Positions 38,625 to 49,594 of a stretch of 64,000 nt of DNA are shown one piece after another. Every line of letters starts with the position of its first letter. The first letter of the stretch is position 1. The translations under genes and the position numbers were made by a program. The stretch is from Anaeramoeba flamelloides. Lineage: Eukaryota; Metamonada; Anaeramoebidae. The notes below the pieces were generated by a model, which ran no database searches, was not told the DNA's origin, and saw nothing but the letters and a program-made list of their open reading frames with translations. Location of the stretch: NCBI GenBank assembly GCA_027625915.1, contig JANTQA010000036.1:2289501-2353500 (forward strand), given 5' to 3'.

Positions 38625-38690
38625 AGAAAAGAAAAGAAAAGAAAAGAAATGAAAAGAAAAGAAAAGAAAAGAAAAGAAAAGAAAAAAAAG
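38625..38690. repeat. (AAAAG)n pentanucleotide tract
   Basis: About eleven AAAAG units with one variant (AAATG). It sits 56-121 bp past the GAPVD1-like stop and is polypyrimidine on the gene's strand. The frame 38516-38761 merely reads through it. Confidence 0.85.
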
Positions 38691-38745
38691 GATAATATAA
38701 TTTCTAGATAGTACATATATAAAAAAAAAAAAAAAAAAAAATTAA

Positions 38746-41700
38746 TTAATTTTTCTCCCAAATATCCAATTTCTCGTAAGAAATGATTTTTTGGGGAAGC
38801 TCTGAATCTTTTAAATTATTTAAATAAGTGAAAGCTGATTTGAGCATTGTAAACCAATATTCAATTTCTGTTTCTATTAAATAGGGGTCAGCGAAACAAG
38901 AAATATATTTCATATTGGAAGGGAAATTTGGTGGGTTGGATATTATCAGTATGTAAATAATTATGGGCAAGACTTGGTCTGCGCCAAATTCCCTCTGCCC
39001 AGAAAAGCGTATTATATTGTTTACAATATTTGCACATTTACTTAAACATTCAATTTTCAAGAGGGGTGTTTTAAACTTGTTCAAAGAAGAAAGTTGATTA
39101 ATTGCAAGAATCCAAATTTCTTTACCCCAGAGCTTTTCGGGGATATTTAAAAACTGAGGATTCAAGTTTTTATAGATGTCAAAAATTTTCATTGAGAAAT
39201 TTTCGTCTTCTTTTAAATAGGATTGCTTAAGAAATGTTGGATAAAAAAGATAATCAAAGGAATGAAGGAAAAAATAGTTTTCGATAATTTGAATAATATT
39301 TTTATAATTGTCCTTATAAACCTTCGATAATGTGTCATTCTTGACCCAGTGATGAATTTTTTTAAAAATCTGATTGACATTTCTCGATAGTTCCTTTTCG
39401 TTTTCAATGCCCTTTAGATTGTTTTGATAATCTGTTATTTGCTTTTTTTTCTTTTCAATTAATCGAATCGATAGCAAAGATTGGATAAATGTTTCAAAGC
39501 ATTTCATCTTTTCCTTTGTTTGATTCATTTTTAATTTTAAATGATTGACTCCGTTTTGGTAATCATATTTTTTATTTATTAAAAAGGTTAATTTTTTACA
39601 TCGAAATTGGTTTTCTTTTTTTAATTTCCAAATTAACGGGCGGAATTCAGAAAGCTTGACTGATCTTGGTAATAATTCTAAAGTTTTAATTGTGGAATCT
39701 AAGGAGCATGCCATGTTAACAGATTTTGTTGACTTTGCCTTATCCCTTTCCCTTTTTAAGAGATCCAAAAATTTTATTTTGGATCTACCATTAGAAGAAT
39801 ATAAATTAATTGGGCCCATATCAATCAATGCTCGCCTTAATTTTCTTTCGGCCTCTTTCATTATTTTATCATTTTGACTTGGAAATGCCTTATTTAAATT
39901 GCCAACACTCACTTTTTTTTCCATTTTTTTTTTTATTGCATCTATTTTTAATTCATAATCTTTCCCCCTTACATCCAACCATTGATAATTTTCTTTTATA
40001 TATTCATCATCAGATTCATTCTCATCAGATTCATCACCAGATTCTTTGTAATTATCGTTTTTCTGTTTATTTTCTTTTTTCTCTTGTTCAATTTCCCTTT
40101 CCCCCTCCATTTTCTTTTTATTTTTATTTTCTCTTTCCTTTTCCGTTTCCACGTACTTTTCCTTTTCCCTTTCTCTTCCCGTTTCCTTTTCTCCTCCCCT
40201 TTCAATTTCTATTACCCTTTCCTTTCCTTTTCCCTTTTCCTTTTCCTTTTCCTTCTCATTTTTTCCATTCATTTCTTTTTCATCATTACTCTTCTTTTCT
40301 TCTTTTTTTTCAGTACTGTCTATGGTTATATTTTTCTTTTTCTTAATCCTAACCACTTTTAATTCCTTTTTATTTAAATTTGGCCTTTTTTTAACTGTCT
40401 TTCTTCTTTTTCTTATTATTTTTTTATTTTTGTTATTCATCACTTTATTTATTTCTTTTTTTTTAATTATTGACATTCCAACAGTTTGGCTTCTCTTGAC
40501 TTTGACCTTTCTTTTCTTTTTTCTTATAATTTTGGGAGGAGGTGGTAAAATGAAATTTAAGGAAAAAGAAAAATACTTGTTTTCAAATTCATTTTCAACC
40601 ATTAATATGGGTTTCCCCAAACTTTTAATAAATTGTACAAAGTTTGATTGTAAAATTTCTTTATTATCAATTGGCCTTTGCTCTAAGATTTGAGTAATGT
40701 GACTGTAAAGGATTTTATGAATGACAGTTAAATCTTGTAACGAAATAATTAAATTTTTACTTCTTGGTGTTTCATTAATCAATACTTCTTTGCCAAAATG
40801 TTTAATGTTTGCCTTTGAATATCCCTTATCACTGAAATTAGCAATATTATTAAAAAGATGCGTAACACTTAATTTTTTATTAAATAATTTGCGATGAAAT
40901 AGTTTATTTGATGTTCTGAGCAAACTGGAACCGTGGCTTAAACTTAATAATATCTTTGCTATTTGTGATAGATTAAATCGATCAGTATCATGTATCGGGA
41001 AATCAGGAATAATACCGTATCTTTCAGGTGTTAAAATAATTGGATTTAAAAATCTTAAAAAGAGAAAATCCCCAATAATTAATTCTTGATCCTCTTTTCT
41101 ACCATATTTTATGCACAACTCTTTTAATTTTTTTGTAAAATACCTCAACCCAGATGGTAATAAAGGAACCTTTTTATTCAGTAAATCAATGAATTCCCTC
41201 GATAAGTAAATTAACTTTTTAATATTTCCTTCGAGTTTTTCTTCGTCCTTTTCATTCTAATTTCAATAATTTGTTTTTTTAAATAGAAAAATTATCAAAG
41301 TAAAAAAGATTAAATTTATTTATTATATTTATTTTTGAAGAGATTAAAATTACTTTTCCCCGCATGTCTTTCGTTTTCCTGGAATTCAAAAGAAAAGAGT
41401 GAAATATTTGACTTTACCCTATTCTTTTAAGTCATGGAAAATCATTGGTAGGTTTTATTTAATTTTTGTTTTGATTAGAAAATCAATATAAACTAAACCC
41501 CAATTCAAAATTTTTAACAAATCAAAATTCAATTTTTGAAAAAAAAAAATCTTATTTTATCAATTCTAGAAGAAATACACAATTAGAACCATTTATTATA
41601 ATTGAAATTTTAACACTTGTTTATTAATTATAATACTCAACAATTACAAAAAATAAATAATTATCAATACAAATAAATCATGGGTGTGTTGAAAATTTTG

Positions 41701-44700
41701 CAGTGAGCAAAACAAAAAATTACATTGGAAAATCTGTTTAAATTCTATTAGGAATATTGATCTATCAAATAGTTAGATACCATTAACTAATTTTATTTGA
41801 GTTCTTCTATTTTAAACAACTCAACTTTATCATAATATCAATCTTTGAAAAATTTTTTTATCAAACCTAAAAAAATTAGGTAATTCAAAAAATGAAATGA
41901 AAACAAAAAACTAAAAAGATGAAAAAATGATTTTTATATTTTTCAAAAAACCAAAATTATTTCAAATTTGTATGAAATTGTATTATTTTGATTGTTTGGA
42001 ACATTTTAACTTTGTGTAAAATTTTGAATTTTAGTTTGGTATTATTGTGATTCTTTTAAATGTTTTAACTGTGTGGAAAATTTTGAATTTTAGTTTATTT
42101 TCCAGTCAAAAATGCCCTGTTGTAATGTATGAATTAAACGTGTTTAAAGGGTTTGAAAGGATTTTATAAGAGAAAATTTAAATTTTGGAAATTTCAAAAT
42201 GGAAATCATTTTTTCTCATTTTGCTTTTTTCTTTTTTTTCTATTTTTTTTTGATACCTAATTCTTTTGCAATTTTTTTTTTAGTTACAAGATCTATAGTC
42301 ACCAAGTCAAAACGTGTTATTCTAATGCTATTGTAAGAGTGTGAAGATGATTGTAGAAAAATCATATTGATTTCTATTGGAATTTTCTTGGATCTTCAAT
42401 AGAAGATCAAAATAAACCTCATTGTTGTTTTTCCCATATTTTCATAAGAATCCCAACACACTTCCTTTGGGGACTTGATTTCTAAAAGAAAAGTATGGAA
42501 AATGAAGTGAAAATTGTTTCCTATTTATTATTCAAATACAAGTAGAAGTTCAAAACGAACATTGTTGTTTTTCTCAATGAGTCTCTAAGAATTTGAGTTT
42601 TTCAATTTTTAAGAAAATATATATTGATTGATTAGAATTATTTCATACGGATACCAACTATCCTCTGATATGTGCTTTATTCTACTTATTTTTTATTTAT
42701 TCTTTGAAGGATAATTATCAAAAATAATTGATATTACAAAAAAAATTTGTGCTCCTTTCCTTTGACAGAAACAAAGTTTATTTTCTAAAAAAAAAACAAG
42801 AATTCAAAAAAATTCCGTTAACTTTTCTAGAATTTAAAAGAATAGAGTAAACTCAAAGGTTTTACTCGATTATTGGATGATTTTGGAAAAACATCGTTAG
42901 GTTTTTTTTACTTTAAGATATAAAAAGAAAATCACTTAAATCTTCTTTTTGTTTCTTAAAGTAAAAAAAAAACCGCTGTTAGCTTTTCTTGAGTTTTCTG
43001 TTTATTTGGAAAATCAATAGATTTTCGTTAGGTTTTTTTTACTTTAGAAATAAACCGAAAATTTATTAAAATTTTCTGTTTATTTCATAAAGTAAAAAAA
43101 ACCTAGAACACTTCAAATAAAACAGAAAAACTCAAGAAAACCGCCGTTAGATTTTTTTTAATTTTAGAAATTAAAAAAAAACACCGTTAGCTTTCCAGGA
43201 TTCAAAAGAATTGAGCAAAATCAAAGATTTTTCTCTATTCTTTTGAATTCTGGAAAACCTAGGCACTTGACGGCACTTGGCGACATAACCATTTGAAATT
43301 GAAATTTTGTTGTTTTATAAATATTGGAAAACCTAACGATATTTCCAACAAGTGGAATTTTCTAATCTCTTTAACCGGACTACTTTTAATTCTAAATCTA
43401 ATAATTTTAGTTCCTCTGTATTCCAAGAATATTCTCATTTTCAAGTTCTCAAAAACTTAGGATCTGTTTTTAATTTTTTTAAATTTAAGAAATCTTATTT
43501 TTTTTTAGCAATTTATATTTTTTTTCCGTATAATTTAAATCTAGCTAAATCAATTTTTGCTTCATTTTTATAAATTAATTATGGGGAATGATTATTAATT
43601 TGTAAAAAAAATTGTAACTGATTGATTGATAAATCTATCAATTCTTTCAAAACCACTTTAAAAAAATATAAAATAGAAATCTTTATCTCCTATTACTGAC
43701 ATTTGAAATTTAAATGAGGATATAATATTATCTCATTATCATTTTTTAATTCTTCAAGAATCTTTCATTTCGAATTATCATTGAACTGAAACAATAAAAT
43801 GGAATATTCAAATTGAAAACGAGAAAACCAATTCTAGTCTAATACTGCTATTTTCCAATTAATAAATGAAAATTTTTATTTCAATTTCCAAAATGAATAT
43901 TAATTATTACTGCTACAACCAAATTAGCAGAGTAAACATTTTCTCTTAGGGTTCAAGAAGGAAGTTTAATTTATTGTCTAAAAATATCATTACTAAACGA
44001 GGTTGTAAAGATCTTTGGACTTTCTTCAACTTTAAAACTAGAAAAATATTTTGGAATTGAACTAAAAATTTTCATTTTTTAATTGGAAAATAATAGTACT
44101 TTGATATTTATTAAGTATATCTCATTACTTTGGCTCTTCCTTATTGGGCTTGTGAGATCAAATATTTTTTTTTATAATGTGGATTTAGTAATGCTTTTTG
44201 GATGTGATAAGTCTAAAATGATCTATTTTTGATAATTAATGAATGTTTCTCATGTTTTTATCCACAATTTCATCGTTTTCACCTCAAAAAGTAGTCCTTA
44301 AAAAAGAAATTCTTAAAATATACTATTATCAAAAAATCCATCGAGTGTTGGAATAGTTTTAACTAATTGGTGTGGAAAAAAAGTTAAACATTATTTTTAA
44401 TTGTGAAACTTAATAGAACTACAACAACCTGAAAAATGAAAAGTAAGATAAATTAATATCAGAAAAAATAAAATGATTAAAGATAAAACAGAGTAATTAA
44501 TCACAATAATAGGGTTTTTTTTTTGTACTATTTTATTCTGGAGGTTATTTTTTGATTTATCTATTGATTAAATATTTGTTTAAAAAATGTAACTCTTTTT
44601 GGAGATCAAGAAAACGACTAATCGGAACCCAATATAAAAAGATATAAGTTTCTTTTGTTGGTTTGATTGATAATAATAAAATTGAATTATTCTTTGAAGT

Positions 44701-46206
44701 TGGTTTGTTTTTTCTTTTAATTGATTTTACTTTTCATTTTCCAGGTTTCTGTGGTTCTATTAATGTTTCACATTTAATAATAATGTTGAACTTTTTTTCC
44801 ACAACAGACAATAATTTTTTAAAAAGGATTTATTATTGAAGAAGCTTATATTACACCCTAGACGTACTTTAACTTTTATCACCCTTCAGGTAATTTACGT
44901 GTAAAAATCATAGATTTCCAAGATCATATTTCCTGATACTGATAAATTCAAATAAATGTATGAAAATTTTTACTTCCTTTTCCCTTTTACAAATTGTTTT
45001 TTACCTAAAGCTTTGAATCAAGAATTTTATTCTTAAAATGTTTAAGAAACTTTGTAAAATGAGTTGATCTTCAAAATATTCTTTGTAAAGAGTTGTTTTA
45101 AAAGTGGAGTTATATGAGAAACTATATTACAAAAATGGAAAATGAACTAAAATTTTTTGCATTATTATGAATTTATCAGTATTTGAAAAACTAAACTCGT
45201 TATCTACAAGATCAAGAAGAAGAAAAAAACAAGATTTTAATCATTTTGAAGATGTAAGGGAATAAAAGAAAAAAATAAAACCTTAAAAAATTGAATCTCA
45301 AAAATAAGAAAAAAAAAAAAAAAAAAAAAATTGAAAAAAAAAAGAAAATAAAAATACATGATTAAAATGAAATAATTACCAAGTTAAGAGATGGTTCTTG
45401 AATTACATGTAAGATTGGTTCTCTTAAAGCAGAAACGATAAAGTGGTATGTGTTCGTAACTTTAGTATAACTGGATAAAATTTTCGCCAGTATGAGATTT
45501 CTGGACAATAATATTTTAGATTTTGTGTTTTCTTGAAATTCGTTTTCAATAAGGCTTAATAGGAAATTAAGAAATGCCTTTTCTTCCCAGTCATTACATA
45601 GATTGCCAAACAATGCAAAGATTGAGGAGTGTGTTAAAATGTCCATCTCCGTTTGAGAGATCAAAGTTGCGGTTGTTGTAATCGCCTCAATGAAAAAGTC
45701 AAGATTGTAGAGCAATTGACGAAGCATTTTTTGGTATTGGATCTTGATATTCATCGGGGCGCTTCGGTCGTTGGGCTGAGAAAATTTAACTTGCCACTGG
45801 TTGAGTTCTTCTGGAGATCGCAATAAATAATCGATTTTGGATGAATTTAGGTTGACCATTATTTTATTCATATTCATAGACTCAACCACACTTATTTGTA
45901 ATTGTTTTATTAAGACTTTCATTTCTTTTTGAACATTTTCTAAAGAAATCCTTTCTTTGTTTTGAGATTTTTTGTTATTTATTTTTCAAAAGTTTTTTGT
46001 TTTGTTTGCAACAGATCGGCTTTTAGTAAATAAAAAGAAAAGAAAAGATTTGTTATTTATTATTCGTAGAACTATTTACCTGAATCAAAAGATGTTTTTT
46101 CTCGTTTGAGCAATTTTTGAAGATACAAAAGCTCTTGCTCACTTGTGTGTTTGTTGTTTTTTTGTTTTTTTTGGTTTTTTGGCGGATTGTCTTGTTTTGT
46201 AGACAT
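38746..46206 (-). CDS. GAPVD1: GAPVD1/RME-6-type RasGAP-VPS9 protein
   Basis: A predicted endocytic regulator: the N-terminal RasGAP fold inactivates Ras-family GTPases and the C-terminal VPS9 domain is a Rab5-type exchange factor, acting at plasma membrane and early endosomes. Exons are 46206-46080, 45939-45380 and 41256-38746, with introns of 140 nt (GTAAAT...CTTTAG) and 4,123 nt (GTAATT...AATTAG); phases agree, giving 1,065 aa (human GAPVD1 about 1,480). The RasGAP spans residues about 90-330: LLSRNLILAKIL carries the arginine-finger position (R189) and FLFLRFLNP the FLR arginine (R297). Then comes PERYGIIPDFPI...RFNLSQIAKILL, very close to GAPVD1 PEQYGIISDAPI. Residues about 470-690 are a Lys/Glu low-complexity linker. 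VPS9 is about 870-1050, with D989 and P993 in ADQVLPIIIYIL and Y1029 and T1032 in EYWFTML at the spacing of the catalytic residues in Rabex-5. Exon 1 was found from protein continuity (TSEQELLYLQKLLKREK); the frame at 41148 is internal, not a start. Confidence 0.93.
41371..41450. repeat. ~80 bp imperfect palindrome
   Basis: Arms CTGGAATTCAAAAGAAAAGA and the inverted TCTATTCTTTTAA-type sequence around a GAAATATTTGACTTT centre. Same family as 42828, 43189, 55271 and 55447 and the termini of 37321-38313. Confidence 0.6.
41494..42097 (-). mobile_element. ~540 bp TIR element family, copy D (duplicated end)
   Basis: Begins TAAACCCCAATTCAAAATTT. The right terminus occurs twice in tandem, GAATTTTAGTTT at about 42025-42037 and again at 42085-42097, each preceded by a TTTTAACT(T/G)TGTG block. 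That makes this copy about 60 bp longer than the others. The orientation is opposite to copies A and B. Confidence 0.8.
42098..42740 (+). repeat. Dispersed repeat, copy 3 of 3
   Basis: Immediately abuts transposon copy D. It contains CCAGTCAAAAATG, AGATCTATAGTCACC, GATTGTAGAAAAATCATA, CTTCAATAGAAGATCAAAAT and TAAGAAAATATATATTGATT, all in the same order as the copies at 9640 and 34120. Confidence 0.6.
42828..42895. repeat. Palindrome-family unit (decayed)
   Basis: TTTTCTAGAATTTAAAAGAA, TAGAGTAAACTCAAAGGTTTT and a poor inverted right arm. Flanked by TTAGGTTTTTTTTACTTTA-like motifs that recur at 42897, 43027 and 43147. Confidence 0.45.
43189..43263. repeat. ~75 bp palindrome
   Basis: GCTTTCCAGGATTCAAAAGA and the inverted TCTTTTGAATTCTGGAAAAC surround AATCAAAGATT. 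It would form a long hairpin. It is followed by CCTAGGCACTTGACGGCACTT, a tail partly shared by the 55271 and 55447 units (TTAGGCACTCTACGGCA). Confidence 0.7.
43360..43680 (-). mobile_element. Probable LINE fragment
   Basis: The segment AAATCTAGCTAAATCAATTT with TTGCTTCATTTTTATA resembles the LINE relic at 55575-56460 (AAATCTATTTTTGCTTCAGTT, TTTTATAGATAA). An AT-rich follow-on of comparable order supports it. This is weak evidence from short matches. Confidence 0.3.
44936..45182. mobile_element. ~250 bp foldback element
   Basis: Ends ATACTGATAAATTCAAATA and (inverted) ATTATGAATTTATCAGTAT, followed inward by TTTTTACTTCC / GAACTAAAATTTTTTGC. Related elements lie at 48228-48390 and 62421-62594 (ATACTGATATTTG edge). 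Confidence 0.6.
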
Positions 46207-46411
46207 GAATGCTGAAAAAAAAACAATAAAAAAATGTTTATTTTCGATCATCTGACAACCTAATAACCATTTTATTTTTTTAAGGACATAACGAGTCAGT
46301 TTGAGAATAACAAATTTCTTTCCTTTATAGTTTTGGAGATTTTTTCACCTTCTAAACAATTCTAAAAAACATACATCGCTTTTAAAAATATAAGAGATTT
46401 TATAATTCAAC

Positions 46412-46991
46412 TATGTCAAAAATATAAAAAAGCACTATTTTTTTCTGATTAATGTTTTTCGAAATCTAGCTTATAACTAAATTCAATTATCCACTGGGGT
46501 AATTTTTTTGTAATAAAAACACTCTCAACTTTTTAAATAACGAAAATATTTTTTGAAATTACTGTGCACTTTTTAATTATTTTTTTGGAAAAAAGGGTGT
46601 TAAGAAGATTGTGAAATCAAAGAATAAGTTAATATATTATATTAGAATATTTTTCTAGTGAGTTTATATTTTTTAAATAACTTTTTTTTTTAATTTTACC
46701 ATTTAAAAATAAAAAAAAAACATTTGAAGACCAAAAGAGTCCCTTTTGTGAAAATAAAATTCCCATAATTTAGAATTTGTGTTTGTAAAAGAGTTAAAAA
46801 AAGATATTGTATATCTAAAATATATATAATTCAACTTTGGAATCAATCATTTTGGCAAAAAATGTTTTCAAGAAAAAGTTAAATGGAAACTTTATTTATT
46901 TTTTTTTTTCATTTCGTTTTTTCAATTTTTTTAATGCAAGTATTGGATCAATTTTCCCTTTTTAGTGTTTTTTGGGTCGTAGTGACCTATT
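46412..46991 (+). mobile_element. ~580 bp TATGTCC-ended element, copy 3
   Basis: Left end TATGTCAAAAATATAAAAAA before AGCACTATTTTTTTCTGATT; right end GGGTCGTAGTGACCTATT. It has the full internal block order of the family. It lies 205 bp upstream of the GAPVD1-like start codon. Confidence 0.75.
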
Positions 46992-47292
46992 GTTAAGTTT
47001 TCTAAAGTAAAAAGTTTAGACTTTTTTAAAATAAATACTTTTTGAAAGTTCTCTATTTAAATAAAGTGGGGGACCAACCTTTAAATATAGTGTTGAGGCT
47101 GGAGTCTGAAGTAAAGACTTTTTTTGAAAAAATTTCCAACTTTATTCGAATCAAAAACTTGATAAAAATTTTGTTTCTAGTGTTATCGTAAAAAAAAAAA
47201 AATTAATCACTTTTTTAAAATGTATATGTGTAACTTTTAATACCTATAACTGTTTTTTTTTATCAGTTAATACGTATCGCAAAGCATTTCAA

Positions 47293-47385
47293 ATACTATT
47301 CATTTGAAAATAAATTGGGACAAAATTTGCATTTAGCTTTCCAAAAAACTTTTTTAAAACCTGGAAAATTCAACTTTCAGTTATA
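47293..47385 (+). repeat. Short dispersed repeat (pair with 30870-30970)
   Basis: AAAATAAATTGGGACAAAAT, CATTTAGCTTTCCA and TTCAACTTTCAGTT match the earlier copy. Confidence 0.45.
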
Positions 47386-47924
47386 ATAAATACTTTTGAA
47401 TTTGATTATTAATCAATAATTAATAGCAAACCTTAAATCTTCCAACGAGTTTGTAATAATTAACAACCTATGGATAAATATTATGAATTTATATTATTAT
47501 CATTTTCTAAATGTTTTAAATGTTTTCAAAAAAATAAAATCAATTCAAATAAATAATTATAAAAAAAAAATTAATAAATATGATGAAATAACTTATTTAA
47601 GTTATATTTCTTCATTATTTAAATTATTAATAATTGACAAAAAAAAATAAAAATAATTGAAATATCAAGAAATGTCTGAAATATTTGTGTAAAATAAAAC
47701 ATCAATTTATTTCGATCGTGAAGGATGCAATATTTGATTTATTTTTCTTATATTTTTGAAATAAGAATAAAATTTACAAGGTTATTTATTCATAAAAACA
47801 CTCAGAAATAACTAAAGGTCAGATTTCATTTAAATAATAATGTTTTGAAAATTCTTGATTTTCTTTTTTGAATCTAAAAATCGAAATAACAAAAAATATT
47901 AGATCTTTTAAATAAAAATTTAAT

Positions 47925-47945
47925 GAGGAGGAGGGGTGGGTGGGG
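47925..47945 (+). other. G-rich tract with quadruplex potential
   Basis: A 21-base G-rich run (GAGGAGGAGGGG, then TGGGTGGGG) within DNA that is otherwise almost all A/T. It has five G-blocks of two to four, compatible with a G-quadruplex on the + strand. Confidence 0.6.
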
Positions 47946-48227
47946 TTAACACTTTTAAAAATGATAAAATATTTGTCTAAAGTTGAAATATCCAGTTTTT
48001 TCATCAATTTTAATTAAAGTATTTGTACAAATAAGTACGATTACCTTTTGGAAATAAATAAAATTTAACGGTACTTAAAATTTGATTTTCTTTTTTGGTT
48101 ATTTTTAATATTATATAAAAAACAGAATAAAACTAAAATTTATTTTTTTGGTTGAATAATTAGTTTGGTTATAAAAGACCAAGAATAAGTTTTTAAAAAA
48201 ATTGAAAATTAGATCATTTCTTAATTT

Positions 48228-48390
48228 ATACTGATATTTGTATACTAAATCGGCCGAAAATGTCACTTAATCTACCAGATTTTTTTTCGAAATACTGTTC
48301 TCAAAGAAGTAATTTACAATTTGTGGCTCTATATATAAAAAAAATCGAAAATCAAGTTTAAAATTTTTATCACTTAAAATTTGAATAATA
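48228..48390. repeat. Foldback element relative, decayed
   Basis: TACTGATATTTGTATACTAA and TGTCACTTAAT at the left, TTTTTATCACTTAAAATTTG at the right, and an internal TGTTCTCAAAGAAGTAATTT that also occurs in 62421-62594 (GTTCTCAAAGAAATTAGG). Non-coding. Confidence 0.45.
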
Positions 48391-49594
48391 GTAGGATCGG
48401 TAAAAACCAAAATTATTAAAAAAAAAAAAAAATCAGAAAACTTATGGGCATATTCATTTATACTTATAGTGTATACTTATGATTTCAAATTCAATATGAT
48501 AAAAAAGAGATTTTGTTTAGATTAATACAAAAAAACAAGTATTTAATTGCTCTGTTGAAATGAAATTTTATTTTAATGGCCGAGTCATTACCGTTAAAAG
48601 AATTTTCTGAAATAGATTAAAAAAAATTGTTATTGTTATTAATAAAGAATTCCAATCAAAAAATATCAGCATATGAAGTACAATCGATCCCCAATTATCA
48701 ACAAGCAAAAAAGAGGATATTAAAAAAAAAAATGCTCCAAAGAACAACACTCAATTTCTAATTAGAATTTTTGTGAATTATAATTTTGAAAACATCCATG
48801 TTGAGTTTTGAAGTGTCACTCTTTGGTCCTTTAACAGAATGGGATGATTTTTTTTTTCATTTTTTTTCTAGACCCAAATTGATATTTTTTTCTCCAGAAT
48901 TTTACAAAAATCCTTCCTTTTCACAATGTATAGAGTTACAATCTAAAGACAGATTATTTAAAAATTGAATTAAATTGATTTTGTACTTTGAGAAAAACTA
49001 TTTGTTTTGTTTTAAAGAAATTCAGCACCTTTGGAAATTTAAAAAAAATAAAATAATTGTTTTTTTTTAAAAAATTTTATTTATTTTGAAATTGAGAACT
49101 ATTTTGAATTTTTTTTTTTAATTGAGAATACTTTTACTTTGATTTTTGAAATTGATTTTTCTGTCTTTGAGATCTGCTTAAATTTTTTTGTTATAATGAT
49201 CAAAATAAGGCTTGCACAAGAACTTTAATCCATGTTTTGATTTATATTCCGTACTTTTTTTTTCTTCTTGTTCCAATGCAAAATCCAATTGACTACCCAA
49301 TAGTATACCTAAGTTCAAATCAATTCAGAAAGTAAACCCCTTCATATTTTAGGTTAATTTTAATTAGGTATGGAATTTGTTGAATATTATTCATAATTTG
49401 TTCTATTTTTATGAAATTTTTTTGTCTTTTTGATGATTACAAATTTTCTGAAAGATTCTTAACTCTATTTTTTGTGATAAATTTTGCAATTTGATCTTTC
49501 ATTTTTAGAATTTCTTTTTAAATATTAGAACTTTGAAGAAACCAAATAACAATATCATATTTAATTAGGGTTTATTGTTAGTTTCTTTGATACG

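Larger units (their letters stand above)
33449..38745. other. 5.3 kb gene-free, element-packed interval
   Basis: Lies between the 3' ends of the coiled-coil and GAPVD1-like genes. In order it contains the TATGTCC element, a dispersed repeat (34120-34620), two inverted ~500 bp TIR elements (35254-35762 and 36357-36853), a ~1 kb element with long inverted repeats (37321-38313) and an AAAAG tract. No gene is supported. Confidence 0.6.
41257..45379 (-). other. Large intron 2 of the GAPVD1-like gene
   Basis: 4,123 nt that split the RasGAP domain between PILHVIQEPSLNL and NEKDEEKLEGNIKKL. It contains a palindrome (41371-41450), transposon copy D, a dispersed repeat, more palindromes, a probable LINE piece (43360-43680) and a foldback element (44936-45182). 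The open frame at 43352-43573 is not supported as a gene. Confidence 0.8.

Noticed and set aside
39810-40693. Plus-strand Phe/Leu-rich frames
   Set aside because: Antisense shadows of the Lys/Glu-rich linker of the GAPVD1-like gene.
41149-41256. TTG/ATG-like start of the GAPVD1 C-terminal frame at 41148
   Set aside because: The frame is open and conserved upstream to an AG acceptor at 41257, so it is an internal exon.
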